In this document: piece after piece, positions 23,120 to 31,200 of the stretch | Layout of the letters: every line of letters begins with the position of its first letter | Numbering within the stretch: position 1 is the first letter of the stretch | Origin: Oscillospiraceae bacterium | GTDB lineage: Bacteria > Bacillota > Clostridia > WRLR01 | DNA length: 48,708 nt | Reading direction: 5' to 3' | NCBI GenBank assembly: GCA_009777515.1 | Contig: WRLR01000018.1 | Location: 1 to 48,708, forward strand | The notes under the pieces: model-generated | What the model saw: only the letters and a program-made list of their open reading frames with translations | What the model was told of the DNA's origin: nothing | The model's database searches: none | Translations under genes and position numbers: made by a program

Positions 23120-24388
23120 ATGGCCAGACAAAAAGCGTCCCGGGACTATAAGCTGATAGAAAAAATATTCGATCAATTGTCTTCATCCGTCGCTATCGCA
23201 CTGCTTAAAGACGATAGGCTGGCGTATGAGTTTTACGGTGGGCGCAAGGCGGCGCTTTCGGAAGTCAGCAGTGAAAGCGCGAAAACCGGAGGGTTGTTTC
23301 GGGGCTTTGGCGGTAAGGGCGGCAGGCGCGCAGGCGCTCGAGAAAGTGCAGGCGGGGTGGGAAATGCCCGCGAAAGCGCTGGCAACGCGAACGCCCGTAC
23401 AAGCGCAGACGGGGCGATCGCTCGTACAGGCGCAGACAGGGCGAACGCCCGCGAGGGCGCGAGCGACGCAAACGCCCGTACAGGCGCAGACGGGGCGATC
23501 GCTCGCGAAAACGCGGGCGGCGTCAACCGCACCACCCGTTTTAACCTGGGATCGGCTTCCGAGCTTTTTACGGGCGCTTTGGCGGTCAAGCTGATGGAAT
23601 TTGGCGAGCTGCGCCTCAACGATCCCGTGCGCAGGCATGTGCCGGAGTTCGCGTATGAGGACGTGACTGTCCACCATCTGATGACGCACACATCCGGGCT
23701 TTCGTCAGCCGAGTTGCCGCTGCCGGACAACTATACGGCGAGGCGCGAGTATTTCCGCAAGCTGTATGAGGGCCTGTCGCAAGCGCACAAACCGGGCGCC
23801 AAATACGGGTATTTCAATTATAACTATGCCGTTCTGGCCGATTTGATTGAGAGGATAGCGGGCCAAACGCTCGATGAGCTGGCTTCTGTATTGATATTCA
23901 TGCCGCTGGGTATGAAACATACCACATACAACGGGGCGTCGCTTCGGGAAAATCAGTACGTGGTGCCCTGGAACCATATGGAAAACCGTTTCATGAGCGA
24001 AATCCACGCCAAGCAGCCGACTGGGCAGAGCGGCGTCTATACGACTGCGCTCGATCTCCTGCGTTTTGGGAGGATGTTTCTCAACGAGGGCGAATACGAG
24101 GGGCAGACAGTGTTTTTGGACAGCAGCATCGAATTTTTGTTCCGTGAAGTCACCGGCGGCAAATTCATGCGCACGCCTGTTTTCATGATTAAACGGAAAG
24201 TGGACGTTTTTGGCTGCTTTTCGGAAAAGCTCTCGCCGGAGGCAGTGGCTCTGACCGGCGATTTAGGCAGCATCCTGTTTATCGATCCGGTGCAGCGCAT
24301 CGTAGGGACGGCGCTGACGAACAGCACATGGGTACACGCCCTCAACCAAAACTACAGTAATATCGTGGATATATTGACAAGCATGTAA
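23120..24388 (+). CDS. Beta-lactamase-fold serine hydrolase with altered catalytic motifs
   Basis: About 422 residues of the class C beta-lactamase/esterase family (COG1680). The overall plan is clear: LNDPVRRHVPEFAYEDVTVHHLMTHTSGL, then the YxN motif in YGYFNYNY. Two motifs differ from active enzymes. The SxxK site reads S145-A-S-E148, so the general-base Lys is Glu, and the third motif HTG appears as LTG in VALTGDLGS. The protein may be inactive or have changed chemistry. Directly before the catalytic serine region sits an insert of six 9-residue repeats (residues 82-135). No signal peptide, so cytoplasmic. The ATG at 23120 is chosen over an in-frame GTG at 23093; neither has a clear ribosome site. 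Confidence 0.8.
   Translation: MARQKASRDYKLIEKIFDQLSSSVAIALLKDDRLAYEFYGGRKAALSEVSSESAKTGGLFRGFGGKGGRRAGARESAGGVGNARESAGNANARTSADGAIARTGADRANAREGASDANARTGADGAIARENAGGVNRTTRFNLGSASELFTGALAVKLMEFGELRLNDPVRRHVPEFAYEDVTVHHLMTHTSGLSSAELPLPDNYTARREYFRKLYEGLSQAHKPGAKYGYFNYNYAVLADLIERIAGQTLDELASVLIFMPLGMKHTTYNGASLRENQYVVPWNHMENRFMSEIHAKQPTGQSGVYTTALDLLRFGRMFLNEGEYEGQTVFLDSSIEFLFREVTGGKFMRTPVFMIKRKVDVFGCFSEKLSPEAVALTGDLGSILFIDPVQRIVGTALTNSTWVHALNQNYSNIVDILTSM
23363..23524. repeat. 27-bp minisatellite inside the serine hydrolase gene
   Basis: Six units of 27 bp code for 9-residue repeats: NARESAGNA, NARTSADGA, IARTGADRA, NAREGASDA, NARTGADGA, IARENAGGV. A decayed seventh unit (GARESAGGV) precedes them. 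All are in frame, so copy-number change would not break the gene. Confidence 0.85.
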
Positions 24389-24398
24389 TGTGTTTTCA

Positions 24399-24435
24399 GG
24401 GCGCGGCGCCCCTACGCCGAAGATAGCATTCGGCG
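24399..24435. repeat. Paired GC hairpins of the dispersed gtaggg family
   Basis: GGGCGC-g-GCGCCC at 24399-24411 is followed by cctac and then CGCCGAA-N7-TTCGGCG (24415-24435). It starts 10 nt after the serine hydrolase stop. Similar short hairpins next to a gtaggg or ccctac word occur at 27414, 28100, 33222 and 48613. Confidence 0.6.
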
Positions 24436-24483
24436 CGTCGGGCTTGTTATGCCCAATCAGGTAGGATCAAGAGAGGAGACTAA

Positions 24484-24509
24484 AAGCCCTTTTCCTTGCA
24501 AAAGGGCTT
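24484..24509 (+). terminator. Hairpin overlapping the ribosome-site region of rqcH
   Basis: Perfect 10-bp arms (aagccctttt and its complement) around a 6-nt loop, followed by cttttg. It looks like an intrinsic terminator for the upstream gene. Its right arm also contains AAAAGGG, the only ribosome-site-like sequence before the ATG at 24522, so the folded form would both end transcripts and hide the site. Confidence 0.6.
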
Positions 24510-24521
24510 CTTTTGTGCCAT

Positions 24522-26522
24522 ATGCCATTTGATGGATTCGTGACCAAGTGCATCGCAGAAGAGCTCAATATCATTCTCGCGGGCGGGCGCGTCGATAAGA
24601 TTCAACAGCCCGAACGCGACGAAGTCCACCTCGCCGTCAGGAACAACGGAAAAAACTACAGGCTGCTGATTTGCTCGAACGCCGCGTCGCCGAGGATCCA
24701 TTTGACCGGCAGCGCGAAAGAGAACCCCGAGCGGGCGCCCATGTTTTGCATGGTGCTGAGGAAACACATCGGGGGCGGCAGGATAGTCGGCATAGTCGCG
24801 CGGGACCTGGAGCGCGTCGTAGAAATAAAAATAGAGTCCGCAAACGAGTTGGGCGACATGTCCGCCAAAACACTGATTGCGGAAATAATGGGCAAGCACT
24901 CGAATATCATACTGATTAACGAAAATGGCCGCATCATCGATTCGATCGTGCATGTGGATCAGGATATGAGCAGCGTGCGGGAGATAATGCCCGCACGCGT
25001 GTACGCGCCCCCGCCGCCGCAAGACAAATTGATTCCGGGCGCCGGCGAGGAGGCGTGCGGGGCGATAATCGGCCGGGTCGCCTCGTGGCTGGACGATCAG
25101 CCGATGAAAAAAATCGGCGCCGCGCTGCTCGAAGCCACCATGGGTGCGAGTCCGCTTTTTTGCCGCGAGCTGTGCCACAGGGCGGGCATTGACGCCCTGA
25201 CGCCGCTGGCGCTCATCGGCGCGGGGGAGCTGGGCGCCCTGCGCGGGGCGCTCGCGGCGGTGATGCGCGACGCTTTTAACGAAAAGTACGCGCCGGGCAT
25301 CGCCATTGCGGGCGCTGGAGCGGCGGGGGCCGGCGTGGCGGGCGAAAACCCTGCGGGGGGAGTAATCCCTGCGGCGGGAACAAACAGTTTACTTGATTTT
25401 TACTGCTGGGAGATAAAAACATCAGGCGCCGCGTTCCTGCGCTACGATACGATGAGCGAAGCCGTAGACGAGTTCTACGCGGGCAGGGCGCGGGCCGCGA
25501 GCCTCGCGCAGCGCAAGGCCTGGCTCGTGAAGCTGGTTACCGGCCACATAGCCCGATGCAAAAAGAAGCTCGCCCTGCACCAGGAAAGTATGAGGGAAGT
25601 GGCTGATTATGAAATCTTCAAGCTATTTGGCGAATTGATTACCGCCAATATCCACAATATCGGGCAGGGCGTTGAAAATGTGAGCCTGTTAAACTACTAT
25701 TCGGAGTCTGGCACAGAATGCGTCGATATAGCCCTCGACAGCGGGCTGTCCCCGCAGTCCAACGCGCAGGCCTATTTCCGCAAGTACCGCAAAGCCGCCA
25801 GCACGCGGAAGAACGCGGAGATCCAGGCGGCTGAGTCCGGCAGGGAGCTGGAATATTTCGAAAGCGTGCTACAGGAACTGGATATGTCGAGGGACAACGC
25901 CGAAATCGAGGAAATAAGGCTGGAGCTCGCATCACAGAAGTATGTCTCCGACGGTCTGGGCAAACATGGGAGAGCGGGGAAGCACGCCGGTAACGGGGCA
26001 AAACGCACCGGCGGCGCGAAGCGATCCGGGAGCGGTGGAGCGAAGCGCTCCGGAAGCGGTGGAGCGCAGCGCTCCGGCGGCGGTGGAGCGCATGGTACGA
26101 TAAAGGGCGGCGGGCGCAGGAGTGACGAGCCGTCGGCGCCCCATGTGTTCATATCCTCCGATGGCCTAACCATATTTGTCGGCAAAAATAACCGGCAGAA
26201 CGACCGCCTCGCGCTCAAGACCGCCGCGTCCAACGATATCTGGCTGCACGCGCGCGGTATACCCGGCTCTCACGTGCTGATAAAAAAACAGCAGGGCGAC
26301 ATTCCGGAAAGCACATTGCTGGAGGCCGCGTCGCTCGCCGCGTATTTCAGCAAGGCGCGGATGGGCGAAAACGTCGGGGTCGACTATACGGCGGCGAGGC
26401 ATGTACGAAAGCCGTCCGGTGCGAAGCCGGGCATGGTCATATATGACAACCAGCGCACCATAAACGCCACGCCCAACGAAACCTTGCTTTCGCGTCTGAC
26501 TAAGAAATTAGTTGCACAATAG
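24522..26522 (+). CDS. rqcH: RqcH/NFACT family ribosome quality-control protein
   Basis: A 666-residue NFACT protein (often annotated fibronectin-binding). RqcH binds stalled 50S subunits and directs C-terminal alanine tailing of the trapped peptide. It has the NFACT-N domain (MPFDGFVTK, ICSNAASPRIHLT), a coiled-coil middle (about 330-470) and the NFACT-R domain near the C-terminus (GKNNRQNDRLAL, DIWLHARGIPGSHVLI). Residues 97-98 are Glu-Arg where the tRNA-binding motif of Bacillus RqcH is Asp-Arg, a mild change. Between coiled coil and NFACT-R, where others have a Lys-rich linker, there is a Gly/Ser/Arg/Lys repeat (AKRSGSGG). ATG at 24522 gives the family N-terminus. Confidence 0.94.
   Translation: MPFDGFVTKCIAEELNIILAGGRVDKIQQPERDEVHLAVRNNGKNYRLLICSNAASPRIHLTGSAKENPERAPMFCMVLRKHIGGGRIVGIVARDLERVVEIKIESANELGDMSAKTLIAEIMGKHSNIILINENGRIIDSIVHVDQDMSSVREIMPARVYAPPPPQDKLIPGAGEEACGAIIGRVASWLDDQPMKKIGAALLEATMGASPLFCRELCHRAGIDALTPLALIGAGELGALRGALAAVMRDAFNEKYAPGIAIAGAGAAGAGVAGENPAGGVIPAAGTNSLLDFYCWEIKTSGAAFLRYDTMSEAVDEFYAGRARAASLAQRKAWLVKLVTGHIARCKKKLALHQESMREVADYEIFKLFGELITANIHNIGQGVENVSLLNYYSESGTECVDIALDSGLSPQSNAQAYFRKYRKAASTRKNAEIQAAESGRELEYFESVLQELDMSRDNAEIEEIRLELASQKYVSDGLGKHGRAGKHAGNGAKRTGGAKRSGSGGAKRSGSGGAQRSGGGGAHGTIKGGGRRSDEPSAPHVFISSDGLTIFVGKNNRQNDRLALKTAASNDIWLHARGIPGSHVLIKKQQGDIPESTLLEAASLAAYFSKARMGENVGVDYTAARHVRKPSGAKPGMVIYDNQRTINATPNETLLSRLTKKLVAQ
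26016..26087. repeat. 24-bp tandem repeat within rqcH
   Basis: Three units start at 26016, 26040 and 26064, coding for AKRSGSGG-type octapeptides. Each holds a small palindrome such as GGAGCG-aag-CGCTCC. Copies two and three differ at few bases. The repeat occupies the linker before the NFACT-R domain. Confidence 0.85.
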
Positions 26523-26523
26523 G

Positions 26524-27390
26524 ATGAACGCACGACCACAAACCATGGATACAAATTCACTCAAGTGTATTAAGTACCGCCTTTTTGTTCCGGGCGGCAA
26601 TGTGACCGCCCTTGTCGAAGGGCTTGAAAAAGACATCCACAGGCGCCGCGAGATCCAGGATATCATCATGGAGCGGCATGTAGATGTCGAGCAGGTGGGC
26701 TTTTTCGGCATAGGCGCGGACGGCCCCGAGCTCATCATGACAGGCGGCGAGTTTTGCGGGAACGCCGCGCGCTCGGCGGCATGGCAATATCTAGGCGGCA
26801 ACCCGGGCGAGACAGCCATACGCGTTTCGGGGGCGTCGCGCCCAGTACGGGCGGGCGTTAAAGCCGCGCTATTTTACCTGGTCGCCTGGGCGGAGATGCC
26901 GCTGGGGGGCCACGAAGCGAAGCGCGTCGACGTCGGTATGACTTGGATCGCTATGGAAGGCATATCGCACCTCGTCTTGACGCCGGAAGCGTCATACGGT
27001 TATATTACTGGATTGAATGGCGCAAAAGACGCGCAAGAATTTTTGCGGCGCGCCCAAGACGTCATACAAACGTGTGCGATCCGCGTTAACGGCGCATACG
27101 GAGTTATATTTACGGAAGTTTTCGACAGCAGCATGAAAATCCATCCTTGCGTTTTTATACAGGCGGTGGGCTCGGCGTTTTACGAAACGGCGTGCGGCAG
27201 TGGCAGCGCTGCGGTCGCCATCGCCTTGGGCATAGGTCGAAGCCGGGGGCTGACGGTATCGCTGCTCCAGCCATCGGGCATGCATATTGAAGCATCGGTG
27301 CGCATCGACGGCGGACGCGCCGTCAGCGCGATAATATCAGGCGCTATCGGTGAGCTCCCCGTAACCAAATGCCGAACGCAAAACATGTAA
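26524..27390 (+). CDS. Diaminopimelate epimerase-like (DapF/CntK fold) protein
   Basis: A 288-residue cofactor-independent racemase/epimerase fold. The two active-site cysteines are present: C78 in GGEFCGNAAR and C224 in ETACGSGSAAVAIALG. These read more like the GGEFCGNA/CGSG pattern of histidine racemase CntK and other DapF relatives than housekeeping DapF, so the substrate could be histidine or another amino acid; this is inference. The ATG at 26524 begins directly after the rqcH stop (26520-26522), pointing to translational coupling; a second ATG at 26545 is possible. No metallophore synthase or exporter gene follows, which argues against a staphylopine-type cluster here. Confidence 0.85.
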   Translation: MNARPQTMDTNSLKCIKYRLFVPGGNVTALVEGLEKDIHRRREIQDIIMERHVDVEQVGFFGIGADGPELIMTGGEFCGNAARSAAWQYLGGNPGETAIRVSGASRPVRAGVKAALFYLVAWAEMPLGGHEAKRVDVGMTWIAMEGISHLVLTPEASYGYITGLNGAKDAQEFLRRAQDVIQTCAIRVNGAYGVIFTEVFDSSMKIHPCVFIQAVGSAFYETACGSGSAAVAIALGIGRSRGLTVSLLQPSGMHIEASVRIDGGRAVSAIISGAIGELPVTKCRTQNM

Positions 27391-27413
27391 AGTAGGGCGC
27401 ACCACCCTTGTAG

Positions 27414-27435
27414 GGCGCGATGTCCTCATCGCGCC
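27414..27435 (+). terminator. Hairpin terminator candidate after the DapF-like gene
   Basis: Perfect 9-bp GC-rich stem (ggcgcgatg / catcgcgcc) with a tcct loop, then gtaaaaa. It lies 24 nt after the stop and is preceded by a gtaggg word shared with other dispersed hairpins. The lack of a T-run weakens the terminator reading. The rest of 27436-27640 is AT-rich with no gene visible. Confidence 0.45.
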
Positions 27436-27656
27436 GTAAAAAGCCACGACTGCCATGCACTTCCATGTTAAATTTGTTCGCTGTTCGCTCATGGCGGTTG
27501 GTGCAGGCAACCGATGGACATGTCGCTTTTCGGCTGATAGTTTTGTCATTAACGAATATATGTTACTCTATATATAATATGTGATATCAATAAATTATCG
27601 CGGGAGCAGCCTAAACGGCGATGCCGTGCGAATTTATTCATATAAGGATGATGAAA

Positions 27657-28067
27657 ATGGGCAAGTTCATGAAAGAATTCAGGGAATTCGTTTTACGGGG
27701 CAACGTGCTCAACCTGGCGGTAGGGGTCATTATCGGCGCAGCGTTCCAGTCCATCGTGACGTCATTGACCACGAATATCCTCTCGCCGATATTGGGGCTT
27801 TTCACCGGCAACAGTTTTGACGCCTTACACGTCACGGTGCTTGGCGTGGACATCCAGTACGGCGCGTTTATAACCAGCGTGATAAATTTCCTTATCATGT
27901 CGTTCATAGTGTTTTTGCTGGTGAAATTTGTGAACAAAATTATGTCCATCCACAAAAAACCGGAAGAGCCGGCCGCGCCGACGACCCGCGCCTGCCCGTT
28001 CTGCGTGACGGACATAAGCATAAAAGCCACAAGGTGCCCGGCCTGCACCTCGGAGCTAGCCAGCTAA
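27657..28067 (+). CDS. mscL: Large-conductance mechanosensitive channel MscL with zinc-ribbon tail
   Basis: A 136-residue MscL, which opens under membrane tension to release solutes on osmotic downshock. TM1 is NVLNLAVGVIIGAAFQSIV (about 14-32) with the LAVGVIIG pore segment; TM2 is FITSVINFLIMSFIVFLLVKFVNKI (about 70-94). After the Lys/Pro stretch the C-terminus has CPFC and CPAC 15 residues apart, a zinc-ribbon pattern, where E. coli MscL has its helical bundle. ATG at 27657 is preceded by AAGG at 9 nt; two nearer ATGs at 27648 and 27651 are less well placed. Confidence 0.94.
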   Translation: MGKFMKEFREFVLRGNVLNLAVGVIIGAAFQSIVTSLTTNILSPILGLFTGNSFDALHVTVLGVDIQYGAFITSVINFLIMSFIVFLLVKFVNKIMSIHKKPEEPAAPTTRACPFCVTDISIKATRCPACTSELAS

Positions 28068-28099
28068 AATGTATAGCCAAACAGGCTGGTAATATGTAG

Positions 28100-28220
28100 G
28101 GACGACCGCCCCGGTCGTCCGCAACGCGGCCAGGTTAAATACATTGACGAACAGCATTCGTCCGCAACGCGGCCAGGTTAATATACATTAACGAACAGTA
28201 TTCGTCCGCAACACAGCGCG
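28100..28220. repeat. Hairpin followed by a 43-44 bp tandem repeat
   Basis: GGACGACC-gcccc-GGTCGTCC (28100-28120) overlaps the first of two full copies of a unit starting tcgtccgcaacgcggcc (28115-28157 and 28158-28201); a third copy is cut off at 28220. The copies differ at a few bases. The array fills most of the space between mscL and the next surface-protein gene. Confidence 0.85.
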
Positions 28221-28270
28221 ATTTATATTAATGCCGCTATGGCATATCACAATATGGGGGGATTTTTTGT

Positions 28271-31200
28271 ATGAGATTTTCAACTGGATTCATTAAGTCA
28301 TTTAGGCATTTAATGTTTTTGGCGGCGGTCGCTTTGACTATTGCGCTAGTCGCGTCAGGCGCGTTCGCCGCAGGTGGCCCAGCCGAACCCGACGACGCAT
28401 ACGATGCCGCCGGTTTCGACGAATTTGATTACGACGAACCTGTTAACGACGAACCTGTTTACGATGATCCTGTTTTCGATGATCTTGCTTTCGACGAACC
28501 TGTTTTCGATGAACTTGCCCATTTAGGCGGCGGCTACCTTGGGGACGCGCCGCTGGCACAGGACGGCGTCGCACGCCCGGGGCAGGGCGGCGGCATTTTC
28601 GCGCTCCCGATCGTCCCCATCGAGCATTCGCGCGACATAGGCGATGTGGTCGACGCCGCGCGCCTCTATCCGCACAACGGCTTCGACAGCAGCAAGGTCA
28701 CCGGGTTCTCCGTGGCCCCTGTTTTTTCGCCGCCCGCGTATAATGATAGCGTCGTGGGGACGCTGCTCCCCGCAGATGTCGCGGACGCCCTGAACGCGGT
28801 GAAAATGGTCCGCTTTTTGGCGGGCGTACCATATGAAGACGTCAAATTCACCGACGCGCTGAACCTGACGTCGCAGTACGGCGCATACTACATGGCTGCG
28901 ACGGATCAGTTTGACCACAATCCGACCAAAGTGAACTATATACCCCAGGATTTCTATGAAAAGGCGCTGCTGGGGTGCAGCCGTGCGAACATAGCCGCCG
29001 GATATTTAAACATCAGCGCGTTTGTTATGTCGCAGGTTACCGATCCCGGGGCCAACAATATTGAGATAGCGGGGCACCGCCGCTGGCTGCTAAAGCCCGG
29101 GGGCGAAAACTTTGGGATCGGTCACGCCAGGGGGCCCGACGGCTCCTTATATCGCGGCTTCCGCTCGTCGATGTACGTCTTCGACGGCCTTGGGCCTTTT
29201 ACGTGCGAGCCTGACACATTTATCGCCTGGCCGTCCGCCGGCGACTTCCCCATACAATACTACCTGGGGGCAGAAAATATCGATAACTACAATCCGCAGG
29301 CAAATGAATACCCCTGGTCGATCAACCTCGGCGACGAGTACATGACGCCGTCGAAGGGCGAAATCACGCTGACGCTCACGAGGAGCCGCAGTGGCGCCGT
29401 TGTCAACACGTGGGTTTTCAACGCCTCGACGCCGAACCTGGGCACAAGCGGCACAGGCCTGTCGGGCATGCACCTGGCGGTCGACAACAACGGCTACGGC
29501 ATGATAAAGGCCATAATATTCAAGCCGGACAGCGCCACGCTCGGGCGCATACTGGACGGCGACGTCTTTAATGTCCGCGTTACCGGCTTAAAGAGCAATG
29601 TGGAGGGCAGCGTGGGGCAGGCGGCGGTACTGTCATACGATATCAAATTTTTTGATTTGCAAAGGGAGATGACGCGCAGCACGGTCACGTTCAACATCCG
29701 CCACGATGGCGCGCCCGTCGCCGGAGCGATTATTTCAGCCGCAGGCGCGACATATGTGACGGACGCGAACGGCACAGCCAAGGCGCGGTTCGATAACAAC
29801 AGCACTGTCAATTACACTGTGTCAAAAGATGGCTATATCACGGAGAGCGGGTCTTTCAACCTTGGGGGCGCGAACGCCACACGGATTGTCGATATGTACA
29901 TGCCGGTGGCATATGCATTCACCGGCGCGACCAGGACATACACGGGCGCGGCGCAGGGGATTACCGTAAGCGCGTCGCCGGACGCGCCGTACAGCCTCAC
30001 ATACAACGGCGATAGCGCACAGCCCATTAACGTAGGGGTATATACGGTCATCGCGGAAACCTCTACATCAAAATATAAGGGCCGGGCGGAAGCGACGTTC
30101 ACCATCACGCGCGCGCCCCTGGTCGCGGCCGTTGCGGACATGCAAATGACGTACGGCGACGCGCCGCCGGCGCCCAACGTCACCTATACCGGGCTGGTCG
30201 GGGGAGACGTCGCCCTTGGCGCCGGAGCGGCAGGCTTGAGCGCCGCGTACAGCCTGGGCGCGCCCAATGCGCCAAATGGCAGGTACAATGCCGGCGAGTA
30301 CAGGGACATGGTCACCGTAAGCGCCACCAACTATGATGTAACGGTGCAGGGCAGCGTGTTGACGATCAACAAAAGGCCGGTCACCCTTTCGGGCCTGGCC
30401 GCATTTGATCGCGAATACAGCCCCGGCGGATTGACGGCACGGTTGAACACCTTTGGGGCAGTGTTAAATAATATGTGCGAGGGCGACGGGCTGCTCCTGA
30501 ACGTCGCTACCGCGCAGGCGGTATTTGAGGACGACGCCCCGGGGGACGGCAAGACAGTGCATGTAACGGGGCTTTCGCTTAGCGGCGCGCAAAGCGGCAA
30601 CTATGCGCTGACAAACGCGTCGCTGACGCTGACGGCTTCCATAAAAGACAGGCTGTCAGCGCTAGACGTCGCGTCAGTGTTCGAGCCTGCGCACACGGCG
30701 GCGGTCGACTCGCGCATAATTGTATTGCCGTCGGCGCCGGATGATTTTGAAGTGTTTATCGTGGAGACAAACAGACCGGACGTCATAACCGAGGACGGCG
30801 TCATTAATCCCGTCGGCATGGATACCGACGTGACTATACGCCTCGCGGTCAGGCGCATCGAGCAGTCGGGATTGGCATGGGATCACCCGGACAACTACGC
30901 GCTGACCGGGCCCATCGTCGTCAGGGTGCCGGCGTTCACGAAGTATACAATCGGCGCGGTCGCGTCGTTCGTGGGCGAGGGCGCGGGCGAGGCGGACGCG
31001 AGCAGCGTGTCCATTACCGGCGCGGGCGACTATTTTAAGAACGACACCGTCGAGCTGCGGGCCGTTTCGTCATCGGCAAGAATCACGTTCGTCGGCTGGT
31101 ACGAGGGCGACGCGGCAATCGGCGGCGCGGGCGCGGAATACAGGTTCGAGGCGCTGTCGGACCGTTCGCTGGAGGCGCGCTTTAATGTATCCCTTGCGCC

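Noticed and set aside
23120-24388. Calling the serine hydrolase a pseudogene
   Set aside because: The frame is intact over 422 codons, the repeats are in frame and YxN is kept; altered motifs alone do not show a dead gene.
26524-27390. Housekeeping diaminopimelate epimerase (dapF) or PhzF
   Set aside because: Cysteine motifs fit the DapF fold, but flanks differ from housekeeping DapF and there are no lysine-pathway neighbours; PhzF lacks this Cys pair. Kept as DapF-like only.
28115-28220. CRISPR array or integron attC sites
   Set aside because: Two and a half contiguous 43-44 bp copies without unique spacers; no integrase.
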